Shown: piece by piece, positions 9,252-21,345 of the stretch
Layout of the letters: every line of letters begins with the position of its first letter
Numbering within the stretch: the stretch's first letter is position 1
Assembly: GCA_947462335.1 (NCBI GenBank)
Contig: OX381716.1
Location: forward strand, 2,662,438-2,726,437
Reading direction: 5' to 3'
DNA length: 64,000 nt
Source: Harmothoe impar
Lineage: Eukaryota > Annelida > Polychaeta > Phyllodocida > Polynoidae
The notes under the pieces: generated by a model
What the model was told of the DNA's origin: nothing
The model's database searches: none
The model's input: the letters and a program-made list of their open reading frames with translations, nothing else
Program-made: the position numbers and the translations under genes

Positions 9252-10050
9252 TCCCTTACACTGTCCGGGCTGCTATGATTGACCCTTTGATGATGCATTT
9301 GATTGTGAGGTGTGTATCTATTCATAAAAGATTTTTCAAAATACAACAATCAAAATAATGCACAATATCATCCTGACCAGTTATATTTGCGATGTGTATC
9401 ATTTATAACATTAGGGACTAATAACCTTATTCATAATATATGATTCAGGTATACAGTTGGTGCAGGGAAGAACTATGCAACCCTTAAAGGGTTAATTATA
9501 AAACATATCATCCTGACATTTTGTCACTAGTGTTATTTTATTGGCAGCCTCCAGACAGCTCAAAACCAGCTCCAGATGGTGATTCTCCCAGAGCCTCTCT
9601 GTGACTTTTGTCAATGGAAATCAAATGCATATTCATGTTGTAACATATTTAAAAACATGCATATGGCTGATTCCCACGGATCGTTTCTAAGTAGAAATTC
9701 TTTCTTCTCCACTCTAAAAAATTGTTCAATATAAGAGATGTATTGGTATTTTCTATGTATTCTGGTCGGGGTTAGTTAGGGCTTCAAGGGGAACCATACT
9801 TTTGCCTACCTGTGATCGTAAGTAAGGGAGCTGGAGCTCAATAACACCTAGAAATGGCCCTTTTTCACAGAAAAAACAGAAAGACCATTCTTGCAACCTC
9901 ATGCATTGATGAAATAATACAACTATATGTTCATTTCTTTTACTTTTTAGTTCCCGCACATAGTGAAGAACCTTTTAAGACCAGTCATGCACATATTAGC
10001 ATGGCTGTGTAGATACTGCTTGGCGAAATGTACTTGTGCAGTTTTTCTAT
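9252..10050. other. No gene recognised
   Basis: AT-rich DNA with no convincing coding frame, RNA gene or strong repeat structure. Confidence 0.6.
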
Positions 10051-10058
10051 CTTTTTGT

Positions 10059-11924
10059 GTGGAAACACCTGACTCCCAAACAATGTGTCCCTGGCTTGAT
10101 GATAATATAGCACACAGAGTAATTAGATATGCCATGGCAATACTTAACATCTATTTATACATGAATAGAAAAAGAATTGACTGAATATCTATTACAGTGT
10201 CCTCCAGACGACTTTGATTTTCCATAGGTTGGTTTGGGTAGTTTTTGTGTGGAAACACCTGACTCCCTGCATGGTACTGTAGCTTCCATGCATATTATAT
10301 TTAACTGTTATCACTATGTTATAAATGTACCTTGATATCAAAGTAGCTTTGAGTGTAAGTGCCAGCATTCTACTATATTCATAGCAGAGACTATACCCAT
10401 GTATCTACATATGTGGAAACACCTGACGCCGTGGAAACACCTGACTCCCTAGTGTTAAAATGATGCTAAAAGTGTATCCTATCACATAACATTAATCTTT
10501 AGGGTTCTCAACTGATAGGAATTCATTCCTACACAGTTATCATGCATGAAATGGCAAAAACTGGATAGCTCTCCCAAGTGAGAGGACAGACGTTCAGAGC
10601 GTTATCTTAATAAGACATCTTAAAGTCTTAATTCAGTGTCTTACCCAGGGCCGCTCTTATCATTAAAAATAAATCATTTCAAGCCAGCAACCAGCTCAGA
10701 GGAACTCAGGATGTCTCTAATAGAAGAAAAAGAAGAAAAAGAAGAAAAAGAAACGGGGGTTGGGGGGCAGAGCCCCCCATTACATACTAGTCGTAATAGT
10801 AATACTTTCAAAATATTATTTATTTTTAATGACATAAGCGGCCTCTACTAAAGTTAAGACTATTCAGACTGTCTTAAAAGTCTTATTAAGATAACGCTCT
10901 GAACGTCTGTCCTCTCACTTGGGAGAGCTAACCCGTGCGTGCCATGAAATGAGTCACTAAGGCATAGCAATAATTTTTCCCAGCTTTTTCAACATAATAT
11001 TATTTTTTCTCCAGGGAAATATTATCTAATTGCTCCTTAAACACCATGATTGTGTTATTTATCATCAGAAATATTGTCAGAATATCTGGTGTGCATAGGA
11101 GGTCCCTAACAACTCAATTTGGAGTGGTTGAATACCATTCTGTACTGTATAGCAGTCTATTAGTGAGGGAGTCAGGTGTTTCCACATGACAGTCTATATC
11201 GGGTTGACATAGGATATGACTCCTACTCTGTAATCTACCATATTGCATTGATGTTTAGGGTTCTCAACTAATAGAGACACTATTCTGTGCAACTCCTCTG
11301 CTTGATATGAGTGGCTATAGCCCAATTGAGTATATATTTTTCGATTTTCCCTAAGAAATTATTGATTTTTCCTCAGGGAAATGTCATTTGACCATTCTAA
11401 ACACACAATAGTAGTGTGATATGACCATAGATATGCTGTCAGAACATATGGTGTACATGGTAGGTCCCTCACAATTTGAATTGGGGTGACTGATTATCAT
11501 TCTGTGCTGTACAAAAGGCCATTAGTGAGGGAGTCAGGTGTTTCCACACGACAGGGTTGAAATGGGAAATACCTTCTTCAGTGCATATTTTATCACTTCT
11601 GACCCTATTATCTGTATACCAGGCCATAGACGTGGCAGATTACTAATACATAGAAGATACAAACACCATATATCCTATAGTTTCATAGAATTATTTACTT
11701 TGACAAGAAGCACCTTCTAGATTTCAAGGCTTTCTTAGGTATACCATCCTGCTGCCCAGGACAGAAAGTCAGTAAAGTGAGATACTATGTACATGCAAAG
11801 TAATTCCTATCATAGGTTAGGGTGTTTACTTCAATTATAACACACATTATTCATGGTAGATTTGCTCTAATATATGAGAAAGCTATTTCCCAGTACATAG
11901 GAATAGGGAGTCAGGTGTTTCCAC
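10059..11924. repeat. Seven copies of a 19-bp motif, four forward then three reverse
   Basis: GTGGAAACACCTGACTCCC occurs at 10059, 10249 and 10431, and with one change at 10413. Its reverse complement GGGAGTCAGGTGTTTCCAC occurs at 11167, 11529 and 11906. The first two forward copies share extra upstream sequence (GTTTTT..GTGTGG), and two reverse copies share GTGAGGGAGTC. The convergent layout suggests termini of related MITEs or nested insertions. Confidence 0.85.
10568..10928. mobile_element. TA-flanked MITE with ~50-bp terminal inverted repeats
   Basis: The left arm begins GCTCTCCCAAGTGAGAGGAC and the right arm is its reverse complement ending GTCCTCTCACTTGGGAGAGC; the match continues through ACGTTCAGAGCGTTATCTTAA. 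TA dinucleotides flank both ends (10566-10567, 10929-10930). The 361-bp body is A/GAA-rich with no transposase, so it is a non-autonomous Tc1/mariner-like element. Confidence 0.85.
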
Positions 11925-12249
11925 TCGCAATATACAGATCCAACTTTGCCCCTGTGCTGTACATTTACTATAGATATTTAACTTACCCTCATATATCCAG
12001 CCTATGCCCCAACCCGTTGGCTAAATGGATACAAAAGGTTTAAACTATACACCTATATTTTTTTTCAACCCCCTACCAGCTGAGCTAGAAACGATTCGTG
12101 AGAATCAGCCATATATATGGGTATATGTATGGTTTGTGAAATGATCAGTACATTTGCCTTTCTTGTCAGCTTCCTGCAAAGTCTGTAATGATGTATGATG
12201 TATGATGCACAATAAATACCTCAAGCATATTATATATTGACCATTTCAC
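11186..12249. other. No gene recognised
   Basis: Besides two of the 19-bp motif copies, this is AT-rich sequence. The 60-73 residue open frames within have no recognisable features. Confidence 0.55.
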
Positions 12250-12535
12250 AATGGATGTCAATAAAAGATGACATTTGTCATCATGATGGACAAATGCAGC
12301 CCTGCCGATAAACTCTCTGGGGTTTTATTGGTGCATCATGCCAACCCTTTGGGAGTGTCTCAACCCAATACAGTCGACATGATGCTTGAATGCAGCACTG
12401 GTGAGTTACTCATTAATGCATCATGATGACGAACAGAATGACACATTGAAAGGTTAAGGGTTGCATGATGCATTAATGCACTTTCCCCTTCTGTCAATCT
12501 GCATTGATGCAGGTCTGATGAGTGATTTACCTGTG
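12250..12535. mobile_element. TTAA palindromic MITE, degenerate copy
   Basis: Contains GATGACATTTGTCATCATGATG, GGTGCATCATGCCAACCCTT, CATGATGCTTGAATGCAGCAC and TGGTGAGTTACTCA in family order, with extra GCATTAATGCA words on the right. Confidence 0.75.
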
Positions 12536-13850
12536 TGGGCCTTGCATGAATTAAAGTACAAACCCCAAAAGCAATTCTCAGCTTTCAGAACACTAACATA
12601 AATCATAACCTTTCCCCAATTTTTCTAAAATGACATTACCTCCAAATGATGTAAATAATCATGCATTATGGAAATAACTCAGGATTATGTTCTTGTTATC
12701 CTAGTTTGCATTGTGTTGATGTTTTAATTACAGCAAGTATTTGTCGTGTGTCCCTCAATCCTGATGTGATTTCTGCATCCTGAACAACTACAAGTCCAGT
12801 CCAGGGTCAGTTCTACAAAAAGAGAAGGGTTCAGACAGTATGTCACTGTGTGAACCATCCAATTTAAGCAACTTTATACAAAGTTGAGAGTATTTTTATG
12901 GTGTCCCAGCGGACCAGGCAGTACCAATATCGGGGATTAGTATTATACGGTTAGAGGTGTGAGATATGAAGTTTTGCATGAGGCTGGAATGTAGCACAGA
13001 AGTGCAGTGAAAAGTGAAAGGTAAACCAGCAGTTTAGACAAACCTAACTACATATACTTGCTGTGACTGTAAAGTCTGGCTTACAATCAAAGCCCAGGTA
13101 CAAAGCATATATGATTGCAGTTTCTCAACTTTAGCCTGAGATTAAACTTGAATGTAGCCCTGCAGAGTGTTTAAAGTGTTAATGTCTAATGCAGGTTATA
13201 TGCTAAATTTTACAGTGCGACGTGGGGTATGCCTAAAACATGGTGCTGCTTCCATACGGCCTTACCAAACCCAGCAGCACCGCCCAGAGGGGGAATCCCC
13301 TTCTCTTGGCGCCGAGCAATAATTACTTTTCTGATTGCCTCATAGTCATGCAGATTCACCCAAACAGAAAACTGCCTCAGCATCCACCATTAGGCTCTCA
13401 GCTAGCTGTACACTCTCCAAGCAGAATCATAATCAGTCACTCTTCTTCCATTAACATCATCCCCATGTTCCCTCAGAATCTATGAATTATCAAAACAAGG
13501 CCAAAAGTTATAGTTACAAACAAAGATAAAATACTCAATAAGGTTGCATGGACAGAAAAAAAACACAATTTTGGAATATTTTCAGGTTCACAGATCCACT
13601 ATGAAGAGAGGAACTTCATTGTAAGAGTATGCCATATGAAGTACAGCATGCGCATTGGCCTATCTAAGCACTTATTGATTTCAATCCGCCTATACCCTAA
13701 GTCAGGCAATAATTAGGCAGACTGTAGGTCATATGGACTAACCTAAGCCATGCATGGAAAAGCTAATAGCAGTCGCATCATGTCATCTTATTTTCGTGGT
13801 ACCTTAGTTTAGGTGGTGAAATGGCTTATTCTGGCAGTAACTTAAGGGAG
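12536..13850. other. No gene recognised
   Basis: Non-coding host DNA. The open frame 13240-13485 has no known domain. Confidence 0.55.
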
Positions 13851-14149
13851 CGGCCATTTCTTAACAAGAGGGGGGGGGGTCTGTGGATTTTGGCATGAGC
13901 GGGTCAAAACTATTTTGGTCCCCCTGCAGGAGGGATGGAAATTCTTTTCATTCCAATAGCCCGGAAAGTTGGAAATTGAGCATGGCCGACCGCTTTGACC
14001 TAGAGTAACCCGCAGACTTTCATGTTATAAACAGGTGCAATTTTGTGGTCATCCCCTAATGAGGAGTCCAATTTTTGGTCCCCCTTCAAATTCTTTTGGT
14101 CCCCCCGAAATGATTCCCTAAGAATGTAGGTCTGCTGCTAGGAGGGGGG

Positions 14150-14270
14150 GGGGCGGTGTGTGTGGCAGTGTGTGTGTGTGGCACTGTGTGTGTGTGTGTG
14201 GCACTGTGTGTATGTGTGTGGCACTGTGTGTGTGTGTGTGGCACTGTGTGTGTGTGATCAGCAGTGTGAG
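14150..14270. repeat. (TG)n-based minisatellite
   Basis: Blocks of TGTGTGTG separated by GGCACTG or GGCAGTG recur about every 20-26 bases next to a G-run. Open frames on both strands here are repeat artefacts. Confidence 0.9.
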
Positions 14271-14529
14271 ATGGGCCATCAGTTCCCCATGGTGAGTGCT
14301 TTACCATGCTCCTGTAACCATAGGCCCTCCTCCACTCCCAGGGCTGCCATATGTCTGCACTGCACGTGGGGACAAACTGACCAAGTGACTGGACGCCATC
14401 CATTTTACCTGTAATCTTAAAATGCCCACTTTTCCGGTAATCTTAGTCAATTCCCAGGCTTATCCTCTAGATGGCGCCATTGTTGACTGTAGTGGAGGTA
14501 AGGTGTATGGGTGCTACTTATGGCGCAAT

Positions 14530-14640
14530 CTTCATTTGCTTACTGATATTTTTAAGAAAGTCTAAGATAGCATCAAGATGGTTTAAGATAGCATTAAGAT
14601 TACGCTCTAAACGTTTGTCCGTGTACCTAGGAGAGCATGG
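14530..14640. mobile_element. Solo end of the 10568-type MITE
   Basis: TTAAGATTACGCTCTAAACG followed by TTTGTCC and AGGAGAGCATGG is a diverged right arm of the MITE at 10568-10928; the left arm is missing. AAGATAGCAT words are duplicated just before it. Confidence 0.6.
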
Positions 14641-16265
14641 ACGTGCATAGTAGAGGTTCCCCAGGTGGTGCCGGTCACTGGAGGAGGGCCTGGCACGGTG
14701 CCAACTCAGCCTCCAGCTGCTGCTGTATGGGACAGCTGATAGATGAGGGGTGGGGGGAGATGGGGGCTGGGGGGGGGGGGGGGTTGTAGGGTCAGATTAC
14801 TTAGGACTGAACCCCTGCTACAACTAGGTCAGGTTCCTGGACTCCTAATACAACTAGGTTAAGGTACTAGATCCATGTTACAAGTAAGTAAGGGCCCTAC
14901 ACCACTGCTACAACTAGATAAGGGTATGGATGGGGGTATTAGTGGGGATGAGGCAGGGTTTTTTTAGGGGGGGGGAGGGGGGAACAGTCTAGGGTCAGGC
15001 TACTTTGTATTCAACTCATGCTACAACTAGATAAACGTACTGGACTACAATAAGGTATGGGTCCACAAATCATTCCATTTCCCTGAGAATAAGTAAAACA
15101 TAAGAGGCAAGAGATTTGACCTAACTACCTTAAACATTTTTGATTAGGTCACCAGAAACATGTTTTATTCATTGCAGCGTAGAAGCTCAGAAGTATTTTA
15201 CCTTTCAGTCATCCATTCTGACTCCCTATGATATAGATGAAGACGTAAAGTACTATAACGTTAGACTCTTCACAACCAACACAAACCTCACACAGGGTTA
15301 GACCAATGCAGCAAGAAAGGGGGACTTTATCATAATAAAGTTGTGTTTACATTGGTTTAGCAGAATCCTCATTACGTTATCTATAATGCGCCATGTTTAT
15401 AAACAACTCATATCTGGAGATTCACAGGAGAATTATCTTTCAAATAGTACATATCAGAATGTAGGATTTTGAGGTCATTTTAATATACTTCTGGTCATGC
15501 TTGAGACTTTATAAACAACTTTTCTGAAACGTCCACCTTTCTTGCTGCATTGGTCTGTAGCTGACAGGAACTGCAGGGTGTTTTGGGTAATGTGGAGAGC
15601 CGGACGAGCGGTGGCGGCCATTAGCGTCTGTAGAAAGGTCAAGGCCGCTTGGTGCCGGGTGTTTTCACACCTGGGGCTGATGATGACTGGTGGGGCTGAC
15701 GGCAGCCATTTAACCCTTTAACACTCTCACCAACAGATGTATCAATATCTTTTCCACAGATTTGAAAAAGAAAACGAATATCATAAATTAAAATAAGGTA
15801 CTCCCAAGGCTACTCACTGAACATTCTTTGTGAACATCAATGGAATATGAGCTGAGAAAGAGGATGTCATGTGCTTGTTTGATATAATACCAAACAATGG
15901 GTGCTTTGATAAGAACTTGTAAGAAAATATTTTCATCAACTTTTTTCATCTCAATGAAGTTGAGTAACAAGGCAACCTATTAAATGCTTTGAGATATAAG
16001 TAATATAAGTAGCTGCTGAATGAAGCACATGGGAGTATTCCTCTACACCACCCGTTCCCATATAACACATGTATCCTATAACCCTCCATACATGCCCATA
16101 CACCCCTGTAGGCAATAATATACTACAGGTGTGGGGCATTCCTACACCTACAATTAGCTCCTTATCTACACAATCTACACCCCCCCCCCACATACACATA
16201 CACCCCTCCCATCACATATACCACCAGTACCTGGTAAGACACTACAGCAGTAAGACAGTGCCATG
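14641..16265. other. Non-coding DNA with degenerate short repeats
   Basis: At 14815-15060, diverged units containing CTACAACTAGGT/ATAAGG recur about every 50 bases amid G-runs. The rest shows nothing identifiable. Confidence 0.5.
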
Positions 16266-16341
16266 GTGGGAAAATTAAGAGACAATATGACTAGGAATAT
16301 AGCAATCATGGTGTACAAAAGTATGATATTATGAGGGTCCT
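16266..16341 (+). mobile_element. Small fragment of a second LINE copy
   Basis: 16267-16332 matches 17007-17071 of the downstream LINE essentially base for base, then jumps to the GAGGGT that begins 17101. The copy therefore lacks about 28 bases, with TAT at both edges of the gap. Confidence 0.85.
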
Positions 16342-16488
16342 ACTGCTACAATTAGCAGATAGTAGATACTATCTACCCCAGACCCCCCCCCGAATACAGC
16401 CCCCCCCCACCAGTACTGAGTAACACACAACAGGTGTTTCTACATGCCTACACCTACACTAGCACCTTATCCACCCTATCCACCCTTG

Positions 16489-17586
16489 GGTTTACATGGT
16501 AACGTAGTCAAATGGTTATTGAACTATTTATCTGATAGGAAACAGTATACAAGGATTGGTGAATACTCTTCCAAATTGGAAGAGGTGCAGTACGGAGTAC
16601 CGCAAGGTTCTGTGTTAGGACCCCTTTTGTTTATTATCTATGTCAATGATATCAACTTGAGTATAAAACATTGCAAATTCATAATGTATGCAGACGATTT
16701 AGTATTCTACAGTTCCAGTAATAAGATTGAAACGGTCAAGTCAAGAATGCAGAATGATATTGGTTCCGTGTATAAATGGTGTATAGACAAAAGATTAACA
16801 ATTAATCTAGACAAAACCAAAATGTCTTGGTGTGTCTCTTCTCAAAAGAAACACAAAACTAAGGGAGTATCCTTTAATATGAGTGGTAAAAAATTGGATA
16901 TTGTCTCATCCTACAAGTACTTGGGTCTCTCTGTGGATAGCCTACTAAACATGGAATGTGCATACAAGGATGTCAACCAAAAGGTGAACAACAGGTTATT
17001 CTGTTTGGGAAAATTAAGAGACAATATGACTAGGAATATAGCAATCATGGTGTACAAAAGTATGATATTATCATTGTTTGATTATGCCTGCTTTGCCTAT
17101 GAGGGTACCTCATCAAGTAATCTGTTGAAACTACAGCGTCTACAAGACAGGGGTTTGAATATTTGTTTCAAAAACAGAGACAAAAAGTATAGTGTAGCGG
17201 AGATGCACGCACTGAGCGGTGTACCGTACCTAGAGCGTAGACGCCAAGAATTGTTATTGAGTCTCATGTACAAATACTCAAAGGATCCTACATGGGTAGA
17301 TACCTCACCCAGGCTCAGGGTAACAAGATCTCTGAGGAAGATACGGTTCAATACAAGACGCCATCATTCAGCCCTGTACACACGCTCAGCCTTGTACAGA
17401 GGCTGTGAACTTTGGAATAACTTGGGAGACTGGTACCAACACAGCGAGACCAAACAGAAATTCAAGCAGCGTATAAGAAGGTGTGGAGATTTAAGCAAAA
17501 CAAATGAGAATCCTACACTAGCCGAAATACAAGATGAGTCGCTGTTGTTCACAGACACTGATGGGGAATATGATGAGCAACTGTGA
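16489..17586 (+). CDS. LINE reverse transcriptase, C-terminal two-thirds, open frame
   Basis: About 366 residues belong to the LINE; the upstream Pro-rich codons are flanking DNA read through. GVPQGSVLGPLLF (about 16594-16632) is the conserved RT motif, and YADD at 16687-16698 holds the catalytic Asp pair. After the palm come a thumb region and a Leu/Arg-rich C-terminal domain with a short KQRIRR end, as in Jockey/CR1-like clades. The first RT motifs, the endonuclease and ORF1 are missing. The frame has no internal stop, which suggests a recent insertion. It cannot retrotranspose alone. Clade placement is uncertain. Confidence 0.88.
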   Translation, partial: GLHGNVVKWLLNYLSDRKQYTRIGEYSSKLEEVQYGVPQGSVLGPLLFIIYVNDINLSIKHCKFIMYADDLVFYSSSNKIETVKSRMQNDIGSVYKWCIDKRLTINLDKTKMSWCVSSQKKHKTKGVSFNMSGKKLDIVSSYKYLGLSVDSLLNMECAYKDVNQKVNNRLFCLGKLRDNMTRNIAIMVYKSMILSLFDYACFAYEGTSSSNLLKLQRLQDRGLNICFKNRDKKYSVAEMHALSGVPYLERRRQELLLSLMYKYSKDPTWVDTSPRLRVTRSLRKIRFNTRRHHSALYTRSALYRGCELWNNLGDWYQHSETKQKFKQRIRRCGDLSKTNENPTLAEIQDESLLFTDTDGEYDEQL

Positions 17587-18297
17587 AAGGGAACTGTAAA
17601 AAGCATAAAAGTTATTTCTGCGATTGCCATATCCCTGACACTCTGTATAATTGGTTTCACCATTATTGATAACATGCAATCAGTGTCTGGATGGCGACAC
17701 ACTGGTGTAACCACACGCACTGAGCAGTCAATCCATAGGTGCATTATAGACTATTCATAAAATGTGAAAGACAATGCTTGGTATATGGTAGGAGGCACAC
17801 GAGTGCAACCACATATACTGACCAGTAGAGTGGCGACTTGATTTTAAGTGACCCTCATGTCAGTTTTGGATCTTAGAGGTCCCCCCCACCCCACTAATCT
17901 AAAAACGAAATTGTAATCAACAAACACAAGTTATCTTCTTTCTTTCTTTTATTCTTATTTTTCTCATTCTTAAATATGTGTATTATTGTATTCTATATAT
18001 TATGTATTATGTATCATTTCATCTAATTTTTCTACATTCATAAGTTGCAGTTATCATCACTGATTGTGACAAGGAGAATGCACTCCTGAAGCTACTATGA
18101 TAATACATTCTAAACATGTAAAACTGTATTACAATTATAAGAGATATGCATTGTTTGAGTGATTTGGTTTTTGTAAAAACCATCATACCCTAGTTGATAT
18201 TTGGTAAAATTGAATGAATCACAAAGGAAGACGAAGATTGTCTAAAATCACTTTTGTAAATTGTGGAAGACAATAAAACTATTTTCAAACCAAAAAA
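16489..18297 (+). mobile_element. 5'-truncated non-LTR retrotransposon (LINE)
   Basis: The element starts inside the reverse transcriptase domain, runs through a ~700-bp 3' UTR and ends soon after AATAAA (about 18272) in a short A-rich tail. Truncation at the 5' end is usual for target-primed insertions. Flanks left and right both contain CTACACTA-like words, so a target duplication is possible but not certain. Confidence 0.8.
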
Positions 18298-18599
18298 ATC
18301 TACACTACCTGCACTCACCACTGGACAATCTACAGTTAATGACCCAGGGGAACATGACTTGCACATTCCTGCCTTATAACATGGCCACCCCAGAGGTAGC
18401 CAATGCCCTGGGAGCTGATTTGTTGTGGAGTATCAAAGGTAATTCTATGCAGAGTGACAAAAAAGGCAATGACCCATGGTATTGGGGATCATGGGTATAA
18501 TAACAAAGTTCACAAAGCCTGGTGCACCAATTGGGATACAATAAGATGTGATTTTCTCTTTGAAGTTTAGAAAAAAGTTTAGAAAATCCTTCATAGGTG
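18298..18599. other. No gene supported
   Basis: An ATG at about 18380 (MATPEVANALGADLLW...) is followed by a weak AAAG/GTAATT donor, which could be a short first exon, but no partner exon or promoter was found. Confidence 0.3.
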
Positions 18600-18745
18600 A
18601 TCATTTGTTGTCATGTTGCATCAATTCAGCCCCGGTGAGTAACTCGCAGGGGCTACATTGAGACATCATGCTGATACTTCAGGAGCATCTCAACCCTGCA
18701 GGATCAGCATGATGTTTGAATGCAGCACTGGTGAGTTACTTCATA
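18600..18745. mobile_element. TTAA palindromic MITE, partial
   Basis: Has GGTGAGTAACTCGCAGGGGC, ACATCATGCTGATAC, GATCAGCATGATG and TGGTGAGTTACTTC, that is both hairpin cores, but eroded outer ends. Confidence 0.75.
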
Positions 18746-20045
18746 CTTGTCTCTCAGAGGAACAAGTCAAGGACAATTTGCTGTCACGAGACTGCATTTC
18801 TAGTGAAAAAGGTTGAATTTCTACTTAAAATTATTTTGGGGGGGAGGGGCTGAAGTAACATCAAAATCTAGGAGAATGGGTTTGATGATGCAATGTTTCG
18901 TGAAATGTTAAAACAATCCTTCTGGCAAATTAAAAACTCTGAGAAGACCCTGTATCTTACTGCAGGGGTGTGTAGCTGACGTCTTGTGAAAACGCAGCTT
19001 GTTTATGGCCTCCATATTGCTGAACATCTACTCTCCTAGCAGAGCTGTCGTGTTGTTAATCTTTACCCAAACCTGCCTGCTAATATCAGACAGCGCAAGT
19101 CTGAGAGGAAATTTTCTTCTTTAAGGTATAAATGGATGGCAGATTTGACTTATAATTAGCTATTCAGGGTCCCAGAAAACAGTTGCAGGTATCTATTATC
19201 ACATTTGGGTCTGAAGAAGGCAATATAAACCTCAACTAGATGCATAGGCAACAAGCAAAGGTTGCATACACCGTCTAATTTCCAATTCACTATTGTGCAG
19301 CAACAGGCCAGCTTTTCACTGTCAATAATTCTAAACAAAGCACATTCACAGCATTTTCGTCATCCATGTGGGGTCCCTACCACAATGATAGATTGGCCCG
19401 ACCACTTGGTGGCCATCTTATTAAGTGGAGCAGAGATAGAGTTGGTGAGTAGAGGCAGCAAACGTCTGTATGGAATGTGTAAAGTTCACCCATATACTGC
19501 AGCCCTAGGGCCTCTACCTGTATGTTTTTGTCACATTGAGCGTCAACATTGAGCATCAACATTGCCCGGGTCAGGGGGCACCATCTGTGGGGGCTTTACG
19601 TGAATAGTAAACAGTACAGCACAGCCTTTCTTCCTCCCACACCCACTGTTAGCACTGCACAGACTCCTGTAAAAACTAGGTAAGGGTCCTAGTGGTAGCT
19701 AGTCATGTACAGACTTCTTAAGTGTAACCAAAAGATACATATATAGGCTGTGAATCTAGCAATAAACTCCCAGATTCTATGACTACTCTACACTTACTGA
19801 GACTACCTCATTTTAAACAATTGGGTATTGGATTTTATATATGGGCGACCAAGTATTGAAAATAAAACATCATGATTTGTTTACATATGGCTATCTAAAG
19901 GTTTTGGGTTAAGTAGTTTCTGAGAGTGATAGGCTGCCTTTAGCAGGCGTGCGGGTGATAGGGAGGCTGGGGATGTGGCTGCCTTACGCTGTCTGACCAT
20001 CTTACTGATAGAGCAGTGCACCCACGGTTCTCCCCCCTGCCACCT
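18746..20045. other. No gene recognised
   Basis: Non-coding DNA with several 60-96 residue chance frames and no clear repeat apart from a doubled GAGCGTCAACATT/GAGCATCAACATT at 19538-19563. Confidence 0.5.
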
Positions 20046-20115
20046 TAACCCCCTAAGGACTGCATCATACCTTAATGCATCATGTCCTAAGTAATCATGA
20101 TGCATCATGCTGTTG
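20046..20115. mobile_element. Left-end fragment of a TTAA palindromic MITE
   Basis: Begins TTAACCCCCTAAGGACTGCA and carries two ATGCATCATG words, then stops; the remainder is absent or displaced. Confidence 0.65.
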
Positions 20116-20327
20116 TTAATTTATTTCTCCAGCGATTAAGCGTGTTGCCAACCTCGCCAGCAGGTCCGAGATTGAGTATACCACCAGGTACTGCTAGTAC
20201 CCTGACCTACCACCAGGGTGCAGACAGTGTAGAGCACTTAGCGTCCTATCTACACCCACATGTTTATTGTTGTGACCTGTAGGCCGGCTGGTAATGTATT
20301 GCATTTCTATACAGACTTTGGTATTAA

Positions 20328-20581
20328 CCCTATGTGTCTGGTCTCCCACATGCAGTTCTGTGGTAATGCGTCATGCCCTTGATCGTCATGATTCATGAAT
20401 GCAGCCCTGCTGAGTAACTCATCAGGGCTACATTCAAGCATCATGCCGACCCTACTGGGTGAAGACACTCCTGGAGGGTCAGCATGATGCACCAATGCAG
20501 CCAGGACAGTGACTTGCAAGGGTTACATTGGTGCATCCTGACGACAAATGTCATCTTTTAGTGACATCCATCCTTAAAGGG
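20328..20581. mobile_element. TTAA palindromic MITE, near complete
   Basis: TTAA flanks both ends (20324-20327 and 20582-20585), with CCC... left and ...CTTAAAGGG right. Inside are two hairpins: GCAGCCCTGCTGAGTAACTC against its arm, and the pair ATGCACCAATGCAGCC / TTACATTGGTGCATC. The spacer GAAGACACTCCTGGAGGGTC separates them. Confidence 0.85.
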
Positions 20582-20674
20582 TTAAAGGGCTAACTGAATA
20601 CCTACAGTGTTGGGGATCAGTGACAGAGTACAACAGGTGTGGCATACCTCCAGGTACACAGTGTCTCCAGGTAG

Positions 20675-20875
20675 GAAGGGGTAGGGTAGGGTAAGAAACC
20701 CCCCCCCCCACACCTATACACACCTGTCCCAGCTAACAAAAAACGTTATTTTCAAACGTTATGTCAGATGTTGTGTAACATTTTTTGTTCACTGGGGTAC
20801 CTAACACGGGGTAGGGTAGGGTAAGACACCCCCCCCCCAGACACACATACCTGTACCGCATACAGGGTAGGGTGG
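20675..20875. repeat. Local duplication with GGGTAGGGTAGGGTAAG
   Basis: The G-rich word followed by a C-run and ACACC... occurs at about 20678-20725 and again at about 20808-20855, 130 bases apart. The C-runs make both prone to length error. Confidence 0.75.
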
Positions 20876-21225
20876 TCGGTGGTGGGCTAAGGCCTAGCAA
20901 GATGAAATGTGTGTTTCAGGTAATTTGAAGGAAATTAATAGGTAAGGTAGGTCAGATTTTTTACACACATATTTTTTTATTTCACAAAGGTTATGATCTA
21001 TGTGTTCAAATATACTTTGGATCAATGATATATGATAAATTGAGAGATGTAAATGCTTTCAATGAAGTCATATTACTTTGGTGAAATAATTGTAGAACTC
21101 TCAGAGAAAGTTGTATATTTATAGAAAATTGTTCCTTAAATTAAAAAAAAATAAATAATTTTTTGTAAAATTGTTTGAAAACTGTTTGGAGGAAGTTTTG
21201 GAGGAAGCTCCCATTAATCTTCTAA

Positions 21226-21345
21226 CTCTCTAAGGACGGATGTCATGAAAAGATGACATTTGTCATCATGATGCACCAATGCAGCCCCTGTGAGTAACAT
21301 GCTGGTGCTGCATTGGTGCATCATGATGACCAAGTCCTGAGCCAA
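21226..21345. mobile_element. TTAA palindromic MITE, short single-hairpin form
   Basis: CTAAGGACGGATGTC leads into GACATTTGTCATCATGATGC, then the arms ATGCACCAATGCAGC and GCTGCATTGGTGCATCATGA around GTGAGTAACA. Confidence 0.8.

Noticed and set aside
18380..18442. Possible first exon MATPEVANALGADLLW
   Set aside because: The donor is weak and no promoter or downstream exon could be found.
20675..20875. GGGTAGGGTAGGG as interstitial telomere repeat
   Set aside because: Only two to three units that do not match TTAGGG; better explained as a local duplication.
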